Origin: Nitrospirota bacterium
Lineage (GTDB): Bacteria > Nitrospirota > Nitrospiria > Nitrospirales > UBA8639
Length of the DNA stretch: 11,620 nucleotides
Assembly: GCA_003233615.1 (NCBI GenBank)
Contig: QIMB01000119.1
Span: 1-11,620, forward strand
Reading direction: 5' to 3'
Each line of letters starts with the position of its first letter. Positions within the stretch are counted from its first letter, which is position 1. Below are positions 1-7,548 of the stretch, one piece after another. The notes beneath the pieces are model-generated. The model was not told where the DNA came from and did not search any database. It worked only from the letters and a program-made list of their open reading frames with translations. A program made the position numbers and the translations under genes.

Positions 1-1866
1 CTAGGTGTCATGGGGTTGGGGAACCAAGGCGTTCTGGAAAGTCTGGAACTCGAAGCATACGATTGGTCCCTCAGGCTGCGCCCCAATGCTCGAACCGAAA
101 TCCCACCAATTACCCTGGTAGCAATAACAGATCAAGATATTCGTGAAATAGGGCATTGGCCTATTTCGGATGATCTGCTTGCTCGAGCACTCACTCGCAT
201 CCTGGCTCAACGTCCTCGAGCTATTGGTGTCGACATCTATCGGGATCTTGACGTCCCTCCAGGGCGTGCAGCATTAAACCGAATTCTCAGGGAATATCCA
301 GAAATCACCATGGTCATGAAGTTTGGAAAGCCTGAGGAAGGAGGAATTGCAGCGCCGGCCATCTTGCTGGGCACAGACCGGGCAGGATTCACGGATATGG
401 TGGTGGATCCTGATGGGGTCGTACGACGTGGGTTGTTATTTTTAGATGATGGAACCAACTTCTATAGCTCGCTTTCCCTCCTTCTTGCACAGAAATTTCT
501 GGAGCGCGACGGGGTGAGGCCAGAATCGGCTACGGACAATTCAGAGTGGTTGAAATTAGGACGAACGGTTTTTCGACCGTTCGAATCTGAGGATGGAAGT
601 TATGTCCAAGCTGATGCCCATGGCTATCAATTTTTATTAGATCTCGATCAAAGGGTTCACACTTTTCCAACCTTGTCATTAGGAACACTCTTAACGGAGG
701 ATGTTGACCCCGAACTCATACGCGACCGTATTGTGCTTCTGGGTGTGGTCTCGGAAGGGGTCAAAGATTTTTTCTATACATCGCAATGCCACATGCGTAT
801 GCGGTGTCCTCGTGTCTCGGGCATTGAATTGCATGGTCATATTGTGGCTCAACTTCTTCAACATGCGCGCGGGGATCTCGCGCCGATCGCAACATTCTCG
901 GATCTTCAGGAAGCCGGGTGGCTGGCAATATGGGTGCTCCTAGGGGGCGTGGTCGGTATCCGGGTGCGAGGCGCGTGGAAATTTTCGGTCGTCGTGCTGT
1001 TGGGTATGGTTGGCCTTGCTGGTGCGGTTGTCGGAGCGATCGCGTATGGCTGGTGGGTGCCATGGGTCCCGCCGGCGATAGGATGGGTAGTCAATGCTAC
1101 GGTCGTCACTGCCTTACTATCCAACCGGGAGCAGAAGGACCGGCGCGCACTGATGGGCCTCTTTGCACGACATGTCTCCCCACAGGTGGCAGAAGTGGTA
1201 TGGGAACAGCGCGAGCAATTTTTGGAAAATGGTCGATTGCGCCCTCAAGCATTGGTCGTGACGACGCTATTTGCGGATTTAGAAGGGTTCACCACACTGG
1301 CAGAAAAGATGGCTCCCACACAATTATGGGAATGGCTGAATACCTATATGGATACCATGGCCAAGGTCATTGATGACCATGGGGGCCTCGTCGATGATTA
1401 CTACGGTGATATGATCAAAGCGGGGTTTGGGGTATTGACCAGAGAGCAAACCGAAGAGGATATTCGTCGTCATGCCAGAGACGGGGTGCGTTGCAGTGTG
1501 GCGATGGAACGAGCCATGATCTCGCTCAACCACATGTGGCAGCAACAAGGGCACCCGTTGATCAGGATGCGAATCGGCATCAACACAGGGCCAGTCATGG
1601 TGGGGAGCTTAGGGAGCGCTGAGCGCCTAAAGTTTACAACGCTGGGTGATGCCGTCAATATTGCTGCCCGTCTAGAGAATCTCCAGAAAGAAGTCTGGAA
1701 GAATGAAGACTCAGGAAAGGTCTGCCGCATTCTCATTGGAGAAACGACCAAGCAGTATCTGGATCCCCATCCATGGTTTCTGAAAGAATGTGGTTCGGTG
1801 ACGTTGAAGGGCAAGTCCCGCAGTATTCCGTTTTATCGTGTGCATTCACAAGATGATGGACGCTAA
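1..1866 (+). CDS. CHASE2-domain class III adenylate/guanylate cyclase, 5' partial
   Basis: A membrane sensor that makes a cyclic nucleotide from NTP. The frame is open back to base 1 and the usual N-terminal membrane anchor before CHASE2 is missing, so the gene starts left of the window; an internal ATG at 10 gives 618 residues, used for numbering here. Residues 10-295 fit an extracytoplasmic CHASE2 sensor. Three membrane segments follow at about 303-317, 325-346 and 350-370. The cyclase domain spans about 415-612. Metal-binding aspartates are D423 (FADLEGFT) and D467 (YYGD). D547 (LGDAVN) occupies the base-selecting position, and N550 and R554 are the transition-state residues. The lysine usually found four residues before the second metal Asp is D463, while a lysine appears at 470, so nucleotide preference is uncertain. 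A stop at 1864-1866 ends the gene. No partner gene overlaps it on the right. Confidence 0.93.
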   Translation, partial: LGVMGLGNQGVLESLELEAYDWSLRLRPNARTEIPPITLVAITDQDIREIGHWPISDDLLARALTRILAQRPRAIGVDIYRDLDVPPGRAALNRILREYPEITMVMKFGKPEEGGIAAPAILLGTDRAGFTDMVVDPDGVVRRGLLFLDDGTNFYSSLSLLLAQKFLERDGVRPESATDNSEWLKLGRTVFRPFESEDGSYVQADAHGYQFLLDLDQRVHTFPTLSLGTLLTEDVDPELIRDRIVLLGVVSEGVKDFFYTSQCHMRMRCPRVSGIELHGHIVAQLLQHARGDLAPIATFSDLQEAGWLAIWVLLGGVVGIRVRGAWKFSVVVLLGMVGLAGAVVGAIAYGWWVPWVPPAIGWVVNATVVTALLSNREQKDRRALMGLFARHVSPQVAEVVWEQREQFLENGRLRPQALVVTTLFADLEGFTTLAEKMAPTQLWEWLNTYMDTMAKVIDDHGGLVDDYYGDMIKAGFGVLTREQTEEDIRRHARDGVRCSVAMERAMISLNHMWQQQGHPLIRMRIGINTGPVMVGSLGSAERLKFTTLGDAVNIAARLENLQKEVWKNEDSGKVCRILIGETTKQYLDPHPWFLKECGSVTLKGKSRSIPFYRVHSQDDGR

Positions 1867-1875
1867 GTGTCAACA

Positions 1876-1893
1876 AAACTCTGTCCCGAGTTT
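1876..1893 (+). terminator. weak hairpin after the cyclase gene
   Basis: AAACTC and GAGTTT form a 6-bp stem with a 6-base loop, ten bases after the cyclase stop. There is no T-run after it, so it is at best a weak terminator. The GC-rich REP-like palindrome 60 bases later could also end or stabilise the transcript. Confidence 0.2.
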
Positions 1894-1954
1894 CGCATAA
1901 AGCCATCTTAGGCTCGAACCATTTATCTTATCTTCTGATTATTTCCCCCTCATC

Positions 1955-1985
1955 CGTCATCCCCGACATTCTTAATCGGGGATCC
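1955..1985 (-). repeat. REP-like palindrome, copy 1
   Basis: Read on the minus strand it is GGATCCCCG, 11 bases, then CGGGGATGACG. ATCCCCG and CGGGGAT pair as a 7-bp GC-rich stem with an 11-base loop. The same layout, with the same flanking bases, occurs at 7695-7725 and 8329-8359 on the plus strand, while the loop sequence here is unrelated to theirs. On the minus strand both this copy and copy 3 are followed by a short G-rich stretch (AGGGGGAA). That makes it a member of a small dispersed intergenic family rather than a chance palindrome. Confidence 0.75.
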
Positions 1986-2187
1986 ATCTCCCCTCTTTGA
2001 TTCTCCCGCTTCATGAACCACACAGTCTAATTGATGTCGTCGCGATGCTCCCCCGAGAACATCTTCATTCGCAGGGTCATAAGACACGACTCACCAAAAA
2101 CTGCAACAATTTCGTACCCAATCAGATAAGTCTTGTATCTGACTAAATACAAAAATGGGGCTAAGGCAGATGGGTCGCAGTACCTCA

Positions 2188-2206
2188 TGAGTGTTGCAGA
2201 CACTCA
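2188..2206. other. perfect 7-bp inverted repeat in intergenic DNA
   Basis: TGAGTGT, loop TGCAG, ACACTCA. The stem is perfect but only moderately GC-rich and has no T-run on either strand, so it does not look like an intrinsic terminator. It could be an RNA hairpin or a protein-binding palindrome. Function unknown. Confidence 0.35.
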
Positions 2207-2664
2207 CAAAAAGTCTTTCAACAAAGGCTTTCACGACGAATGTCATGAACAATAGCATGTTTTCTTAAATGGGCATTGGAATTGCTTTCATTGCTATTAT
2301 GTAGATGTCGGAGTAATAATTCGCCAAACATGGTCAATCTGGAAAGGAGGGCAACGTCAAGGGCAGAAAGAAAAAGAGTGCGGAGAAATAAGTAAAAAGG
2401 ATTCTACGCAATACCGATAAATTATTTATTTTCATATTCCGGTATTCTTTCTTAGGGCATTTTAGACACTTCTCTCCACATCCTTTTTTTCTTCCTTGCA
2501 GGGTCCTATGACCATCTAGCTCTCCATTTACTTTAAAAATGTCCAAGCGAAGTCTAGCTCGGGTGCAGTGAGTATTTCGTACAGTGGCAGTTCAGCATGA
2601 TTTGTTGTCTGGCTTCTAACAGGAAAGTATTAAAGAAAAATGAATTCTGGTGCTATCAAGGTCT

Positions 2665-2670
2665 GGAGGT
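2665..2670 (+). promoter_or_regulatory. ribosome binding site deciding the start at 2678
   Basis: GGAGGT sits 7 bases before the ATG at 2678. The same frame also has an ATG at 2597 with no good Shine-Dalgarno sequence. Starting at 2678 puts a charged N-terminus followed by a hydrophobic lipoprotein signal at the front of the protein, so this site supports the shorter start. Confidence 0.8.
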
Positions 2671-2677
2671 CGTGTCC

Positions 2678-3511
2678 ATGAAATTCCAAAAGGCATGTGG
2701 GTTTACGGTTTTTTTCGTGGGCCTCGTTAGTTGTAGCTTTATCAGTTGTGTTCGCGTTCACGTTGATACCTCAATCCTAAGGGAAGCGGCACCCGAAGCG
2801 GCACCATATCCTGAGCAATCTTTGCTAGTGTATAAGTTTAATCATGTAAGTCGGTTTGACCACCCAGAAACCGAAATTAAGATAAATGAGGTTCAAGAAA
2901 TTTTGAAATATGCGACCTTAGTAGCACGATGCGGACAAGATAATAATGATCTAGACTGCGAGTCAAAATTTTTGGATATGAACAATGATTTCGGGTGTAA
3001 GATCGAATTTGAAGGAAAAGATATTAAAATGCGGCCAGCACCAGGGGGGGAAGGGGATGTAATCCCAACTTTTGACTTACAGACGCTCACGGGGGTGGCC
3101 CCTAGTCCTGATCCTAATTCTGAGCCTGATCCGCTCAATTGTCTAGCAGATGGAATTATTTGTTCTCAAAATGATTTGGAGACTGTATGGGGAAAAGTTG
3201 ATCCTCCAAATGAAGGTATAAAAATAGTTAGGGATATTCTCTGGTGTCAAGCTACCAAGTTTAATTGGGCGGGGTGCGCTCAATTCCCTGGATCTGGTGG
3301 TCAAGCTATTGCTGTCATAAGACACCCTCAAAAAGTGATGGAGCTTGAAGGAATTCTTTGGCTTCATGAATTCGGTCACACCAAAAATTTACATCATACA
3401 CCTAATGTGCTTAGTAAGGATCCCAACGCCGTTATGCGACCAGGTGTAAAGAAATCCAAGACGAAACTCAATAGGAAAGAATGTTACAGTCTACGCGGAG
3501 ACCTCCCATGA
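2678..3511 (+). CDS. putative metzincin-type zinc protease lipoprotein
   Basis: A 277-residue exported protein, probably a lipid-anchored zinc endopeptidase of the periplasm or cell surface. The N-terminus has K2 and K5, a hydrophobic stretch, and a lipobox LVSC with C19 as the likely lipidated cysteine (FISC at 24 is a second choice). Near the C-terminus lies HEFGHTKNLHH: H230, E231, H234 and H240 fit the metzincin HExxHxxGxxH zinc motif, with N237 in the place of the usual Gly. A downstream NAVMRPG with M253 fits the Met-turn, and DPNAVM closely resembles matrixin-type proteins. The region between has many cysteines (about nine) and an acidic, Pro-rich linker, suggesting disulfides and perhaps a pro-region. 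No substrate can be named. The next gene begins 48 bases later with its own ribosome binding site, so the two probably share a transcript. Base composition is AT-richer than in the cyclase. The full family identity is not recognised. Confidence 0.78.
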   Translation: MKFQKACGFTVFFVGLVSCSFISCVRVHVDTSILREAAPEAAPYPEQSLLVYKFNHVSRFDHPETEIKINEVQEILKYATLVARCGQDNNDLDCESKFLDMNNDFGCKIEFEGKDIKMRPAPGGEGDVIPTFDLQTLTGVAPSPDPNSEPDPLNCLADGIICSQNDLETVWGKVDPPNEGIKIVRDILWCQATKFNWAGCAQFPGSGGQAIAVIRHPQKVMELEGILWLHEFGHTKNLHHTPNVLSKDPNAVMRPGVKKSKTKLNRKECYSLRGDLP

Positions 3512-3545
3512 CAAATAACCGATTCCTAAATTTACTCATTTAACT

Positions 3546-3551
3546 AGGTGG
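3546..3551 (+). promoter_or_regulatory. ribosome binding site deciding the start at 3560
   Basis: AGGTGG lies 8 bases before the ATG at 3560. The in-frame GTG at 3548 overlaps this motif and has nothing good upstream, so it is unlikely to be the start. Confidence 0.7.
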
Positions 3552-3559
3552 AAAATTTC

Positions 3560-4399
3560 ATGGGTAAACTAATATCTATATTAATCACTATTGGGATAAT
3601 ACCATTTTGTGGGCAGATGGTAAGCGCTGTTTTTTCTGAAATGCAACAAATGTCTTCGCCTTTATTGCGTCCTCCTCCGTATGTTGAAGTTAACGAATTC
3701 ATTTCGAAGTTGGGGGAATTTGATTCGTTTCAAGGGGAACTTCCTATTTTGAGAATTAAAAGAACTTTTGATAACACAGCTACCGTGCAAGAATTTACTA
3801 GGCGGTTTCGTGCTAATTGTCTCCAATCAGAATCATCTATAAATAATACACAAGCCACGATTAACTTCCCGTGTGGATCGGCTGTTAAGACTCTAGGCGC
3901 GGTGGGTTCTGGCTTGGTTGAAGAGGTTATTTTTGAATATCTGCGAGAAAATAGAGGGTCCAATCCCTCAGCCAGAAAAGCCGGTATAATTGCACTGGGA
4001 TTTTTGGGAAACAACCAAAATCGAAAAAATGGGGGAACTATTCCACCTGAAGATGGGCCAGTACCTCAAACGGTGAATGCTGCCAAGGAAATTGTTAATT
4101 GCCTCCCAACATCTTTACGTCCAACAAAATATTCCCAGAGAAATCAATTAACTTTGTGTGATTCTGTCTGGAAGGTGAAAGATCGCAACAATAGGGATGA
4201 AATTCGCTGGGGGTTAGTCAGCTTGGCGCTAACTGGGAGTACGGAAGCTCAAGAGGTATTGGAAAATTTAAAGGGAAATTCCGCTGAAGGAACTTCTCGT
4301 CAAGCTTTTGTCAAAGAACTTCTGAAGCTCCATAAAAAAGCTTCTAAGAAAAATGGGCTGTTGTGCTTGAATGATCCAGAAAATTCTGCTTGTCAATGA
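3560..4399 (+). CDS. exported HEAT-like repeat protein, unknown function
   Basis: A 279-residue protein with a Sec signal peptide: K3, a hydrophobic core LISILITIGIIPF, and a likely cut after VSA near residue 23. The mature part has two alpha-helical stretches that resemble HEAT/PBS-lyase repeats: one around SARKAGIIALGFLG after VKTLGAVGSG, and one at EIRWGLVSLALTGS followed by AQEVLENL. Such repeats usually bind other proteins; no catalytic motif is seen. Six cysteines remain after the signal peptide, an even number that would suit disulfide bonds outside the cytoplasm. It directly follows the metzincin-like lipoprotein on the same strand (48 bases), so it may be a partner, inhibitor or substrate of that protease; this is inference from position only. 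The gene is AT-rich. Repeat assignment is by eye. Confidence 0.72.
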   Translation: MGKLISILITIGIIPFCGQMVSAVFSEMQQMSSPLLRPPPYVEVNEFISKLGEFDSFQGELPILRIKRTFDNTATVQEFTRRFRANCLQSESSINNTQATINFPCGSAVKTLGAVGSGLVEEVIFEYLRENRGSNPSARKAGIIALGFLGNNQNRKNGGTIPPEDGPVPQTVNAAKEIVNCLPTSLRPTKYSQRNQLTLCDSVWKVKDRNNRDEIRWGLVSLALTGSTEAQEVLENLKGNSAEGTSRQAFVKELLKLHKKASKKNGLLCLNDPENSACQ

Positions 4400-4553
4400 T
4401 GCGTTATCAAAATACACGGACTTTTAAGCCCACAAAAGAATGGAGTGACAATCCGCAGAAGAGATATTGTGTGGATTGCTAACTAGATACTTGTGAAATG
4501 TCTGCTAACTTTTAAAAATTACCTGATGTAATTACTAAAAAAGGAGGGTCTTC

Positions 4554-4901
4554 ATGGGAAATTTTCAAACAAAGATGGCATTATTGGTTTTCTCATTAGT
4601 TTTTGCAGGATGTACGACACCTTTCGTGGAAGTTACGGTCACCGGTTCACCATCGAACGGTAGCGGAGGGGACTGTTTTTGGCCGTGCATGAATGGAGGA
4701 GGAGCGACGTTTGAAACTGATGGTGGCCAAGAAGCCAGGGTTATCCTTGTTGAAAAGAGCCAGGATGTATTCCACTTACAGGGGGCGTCTGCGGAAACCA
4801 TTCGACTTGTTGTTCCATCGGGTTCTGCTCCTACAATCGGAGTAGGGGATATTGCGATAATTACGAAAGTTGGCACTCAATGGGTCATAAAGAAAAAGTA
4901 G
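4554..4901 (+). CDS. small lipoprotein, unknown function
   Basis: A 115-residue protein with a clear lipoprotein signal: K7, hydrophobic core ALLVFSLVF, then AGC with C20 as the lipid-bearing cysteine. A strong ribosome binding site, AGGAGGG at 4541-4547, precedes the ATG at 4554 by 6 bases. After the signal comes a Gly/Ser-rich stretch with a C41-x3-C45 pair, then a mostly beta-strand C-terminal half ending in basic residues (KKK). No family is recognised. It lies 154 bases after the HEAT-like gene and 149 bases before the large TPS exoprotein, all on the plus strand, which fits a role at the envelope. Its dense neighbourhood of secreted proteins is the only functional clue. Confidence 0.75.
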   Translation: MGNFQTKMALLVFSLVFAGCTTPFVEVTVTGSPSNGSGGDCFWPCMNGGGATFETDGGQEARVILVEKSQDVFHLQGASAETIRLVVPSGSAPTIGVGDIAIITKVGTQWVIKKK

Positions 4902-5050
4902 GGACAGATAATTAAACTGCAAATAGTTTGTTTGGCGTCAAAGAGGCCCTGAAGGTAGCGAAGGGGGTCCTGGAACAACGCAAGCTTTTTATAGGGCATT
5001 GCTATTCATGAAGGAATTGTAACTAAGTTCTAAAGCAACAGAGAGCACAT

Positions 5051-7195
5051 ATGAAGCGAGCCATTCTCACATTTTTCCAGTTTATAATGGTTTTCTTAAC
5101 TCTGCATGGGGCTTTCTTTTCTATTGCCAGGGCTCAGGTGGTCATCACTTCCGATGGGTCGATGGGCACACAGGTGATCCAAAATGGCATTACCCATAAT
5201 ATCACCGGCGGGACAAGGCCTGGGGGCGGGAGCAACCTCTTCCATAGCTTCGGAGAGTTTGGTGTTCCGATGGACAATATTGCCAACTTCCTGAATGATT
5301 CCGGCCTACCGACCTCAAATATTCTCAGCCGCGTAACTGGTGGCAATCCCTCGAACATCTTTGGGACGATTCAGACTGAAGGGTTTGGAAATGCCAACCT
5401 ATTTCTTATGAATCCAGCAGGGATTATGTTTGGGGCGGATGCCACATTGAATGTAGGTGGGGCGACACATTTCACCACGGCCGATTATTTACAACTCAGT
5501 GACGGGGTACAGTTCACCGCTCTTCCGAGTGCACAGGATTCCCTTTTGAGTATTTCCCCTGTGGCTAAGTTTGGATTTCTTGGAACGAATCCTGGTGCGA
5601 TTTTGGTTGCAGGGAGTACGCTCATCGTTGAGGAAGGAGAAACCCTATCGCTGGTGGGCGGGGATGTGGATATTGTCAGCGGGAACCTCAAAAGTCCTGA
5701 TGGCCAAATAAACCTGGTCAGTATAACCTCTCCAGGCGCAGGAACATTGGGTGAGGGTGCGAACATTGAAGTAAGTGCCACACAACTCGGCCGGATTACC
5801 CTTTCTGGTAATTCCTCGATCAATGTGGATGGACAGTTTGGGGGAGCTATCGTCGTTCGAGGCGGGAGCCTTATGGTGGATGGCTCTCAAGTAACTGCAA
5901 ATGCTACAGGATCTCCAGAATCTGGAATGGGGGATTCCCTAGAGAGGGGTATTTACATTGAAGTTTCTCAAGATGTGGTTTTAGACAACCAGTCTAAAAT
6001 TGCTGCGGATGTCAGTGGTTCAAACGATGGCAGGGATATCAGAGTAATGGCTGGTGGAAACTTAGAAGTTCGTAACAGCGTTCTTCGAACGGCAACGTTC
6101 ACAGATGGCAATGCCGGTAATATAGAAGTGCAGGCTGATAATGTTCTGTTTAGCATTGATAGACCAGGACCAGGTTTAGATATTTTTGGTATTTCCAGTC
6201 TGACTTTGGGTTCGGGAGATTCGGGGAAAATCCTGGTAAAAGCCAATAGCTTTCAAATGGTTGGCGGTTTTATTGCTACGGTTACTTTTGGAGGAGCGGG
6301 ACAGGCAGGAAATATCGAATTGATGGTAGAAAACGATATTTCAATCGTTGGAGGTCCGGGAGGAGGGAACATCGTGGCCAATGCCTTCAGCGCAAGTGGA
6401 AACGCGGGAGATGTTCTTATTCATGCGAATAATTTAACATTGACTGGTGTTTCTGCAATCCAGGCTAGCACAAGTGGTAGTTCTGGGAATGGAGGGACCA
6501 TCCAAATAACTCTTAATGGAAACTTCGACCTGAGAGAAGGTTCTGAAATTGGTAGCTTTAGTCAGGGGAGCGGGGACGCAGGGGACATTACGATTAGCGC
6601 AAAAGGTTTTTTCTTAACCGGTGTTGCAGATCCAACACCTGACGGGACACCTTCTGGGAAACAGACCTTAATAAACGCTGTTACAGAAGGCGGAGGAGAA
6701 GGCGGGAATATCACTATCAAGGCTGAAAATTTTGTTGGCACTAACAAAGCTATTTTAATCACGACGACGAGAGGGTCGGGAGATGGAGGGAAGATTAGTG
6801 TCTCGACCCAAAATTTTACCCTTACCAATGGAGCTTCTGTTAGAGCGGAAAGTTCTTCCCAGAATGTTGATGCAGGAAATGCCGGCAATATTCAACTGAC
6901 TGCTGCTGACACGATTCTACTTGATGGCGCGACGGTGACCACCGAAGCCGCGCAAGCGTCCGGGGGGAATATCAAGTTGCAAGCCGAAGCGCTTATTCGT
7001 TTAAACGACAGTACCATTTCTAGCTCAGTGCAAGGTAACACAGCGACGGTTAGTGGCAATATTAGTCTTGATCCGGAATTTATCATTCTACAGAATAGCC
7101 AAATTTTGGCGAAGCGAAAGCCGTGGAGGGTCAAGGTGGGAATATTTCCTTGGTTGCTACTGATGCGATCTTGGTCGATCCGTTCAGTGTATTAG
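5051..7195 (+). CDS. TPS exoprotein with filamentous-haemagglutinin N-terminal domain (frameshifted near its C-terminus)
   Basis: A large secreted beta-helix protein of the two-partner secretion type (TpsA), normally exported through an FhaC/ShlB-like outer-membrane pore. Residues 1-28 are a Sec signal ending ARA before QVV. Residues 29 to about 160 form the TPS domain: ILSRVTGG around residues 93-100 and NPAGI at 121-125 (family form NPNGI) followed by MFG. From about 200 onward come a dozen irregular repeats with Gly-Gly/Gly-Asn turns and beta strands, such as GNAGNIEVQA, GNAGDVLIHA, GDAGDITISA and GEGGNITIKA, typical of a right-handed parallel beta-helix. A weak ribosome binding site (GAGAG) precedes the ATG. 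The frame is lost at about 7112: the last 25 or so residues before the stop at 7193 are out-of-frame noise, and the true C-terminus continues in the entry at 7123-7548. No TpsB gene is in the window. Confidence 0.9.
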   Translation: MKRAILTFFQFIMVFLTLHGAFFSIARAQVVITSDGSMGTQVIQNGITHNITGGTRPGGGSNLFHSFGEFGVPMDNIANFLNDSGLPTSNILSRVTGGNPSNIFGTIQTEGFGNANLFLMNPAGIMFGADATLNVGGATHFTTADYLQLSDGVQFTALPSAQDSLLSISPVAKFGFLGTNPGAILVAGSTLIVEEGETLSLVGGDVDIVSGNLKSPDGQINLVSITSPGAGTLGEGANIEVSATQLGRITLSGNSSINVDGQFGGAIVVRGGSLMVDGSQVTANATGSPESGMGDSLERGIYIEVSQDVVLDNQSKIAADVSGSNDGRDIRVMAGGNLEVRNSVLRTATFTDGNAGNIEVQADNVLFSIDRPGPGLDIFGISSLTLGSGDSGKILVKANSFQMVGGFIATVTFGGAGQAGNIELMVENDISIVGGPGGGNIVANAFSASGNAGDVLIHANNLTLTGVSAIQASTSGSSGNGGTIQITLNGNFDLREGSEIGSFSQGSGDAGDITISAKGFFLTGVADPTPDGTPSGKQTLINAVTEGGGEGGNITIKAENFVGTNKAILITTTRGSGDGGKISVSTQNFTLTNGASVRAESSSQNVDAGNAGNIQLTAADTILLDGATVTTEAAQASGGNIKLQAEALIRLNDSTISSSVQGNTATVSGNISLDPEFIILQNSQILAKRKPWRVKVGIFPWLLLMRSWSIRSVY

Positions 7196-7548
7196 ACGCA
7201 TCGTCCGCATTGGGTGTGAGTGGGTCAGTGGATATTCAAGCACCCATTCAAAATTTAAGTGGCACGCTTGCGCCGTTGCCGGAGGAAACGTTACCCGTGA
7301 CGGCGCTGTATGGCGCACGCTGTGCGGCTGGACAGGGTGGGAATTTTAGTACATTTGTGGATTCGAAAAGTGACAGTCTCTCACCAGCCCCTGGTAGATA
7401 TCTCGCCAGTCCTTTGCTGCTGCCACCGGTCTCGGCACAAGCTCTGGCCAAGGCTTCTTCCCATCAAAGGAGCCCTGTCATTCTTACTGCCTCAATTGCT
7501 CCCCTGGTGTTGGGCCAGACCAGCGAGCTGGTGACGGCCTGTCCGTAA
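7123..7548 (+). pseudogene. C-terminal part of the TPS exoprotein, separated by a frameshift
   Basis: This frame continues the exoprotein after a one-base loss near 7112-7114. Just before the break the upstream frame reads NSQILA, and this frame then gives A-K-A-V-EGQGGNISL, the expected next beta-helix turn. It goes on with VDASS-type text (VLDASSALGVSGSVDI), an NLSGTLAPLP segment, a single RC pair (GARCAAGQGG) and PGRYLASPLLLP. That order is the conserved tail of FHA-N exoproteins in cyanobacteria and Nitrospirota. The GTG at 7123 has no plausible ribosome binding site and this piece has no signal peptide, so it is unlikely to be an independent gene. Together the two pieces would make a protein of about 830 residues. 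Confidence 0.8.

Larger units (their letters stand above)
1867..2677. other. long intergenic region without a convincing gene
   Basis: About 0.8 kb between the cyclase stop and the next supported start. No frame looks coding: the minus-strand ORF at 2334-2546 is low-complexity and matches nothing recognisable. Contents that can be seen are a weak hairpin just after the cyclase stop (1876-1893), a REP-like palindrome (1955-1985), a 7-bp inverted repeat at 2122-2142, a perfect 7-bp stem at 2188-2206, and a loose inverted pair of AATAGCA/TGCTATT at 2251 and 2292. The right half is AT-rich and may carry the promoter of the exported-protein genes, but no clear -35/-10 pair was recognised. Confidence 0.6.

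Noticed and set aside
2150..2210. Possible cyclic di-GMP riboswitch (GGGCTAAGGCAGATGGG text)
   Set aside because: The paired segments and the conserved unpaired bases of the GEMM class are not in the right order or distance.
2334..2546. Minus-strand open frame of 70 codons
   Set aside because: Low-complexity composition, no ribosome binding site seen, no family resemblance.
2597..2677. Longer start (ATG at 2597) for the metzincin-like gene
   Set aside because: It lacks a ribosome binding site and would bury the lipoprotein signal 27 residues inside the protein; the ATG at 2678 has GGAGGT at the right distance.
7108..7123. Programmed -1 frameshift in the exoprotein
   Set aside because: No X-XXY-YYZ slippery heptamer in the right phase and no strong structure just after it; a missing base explains the data more simply.
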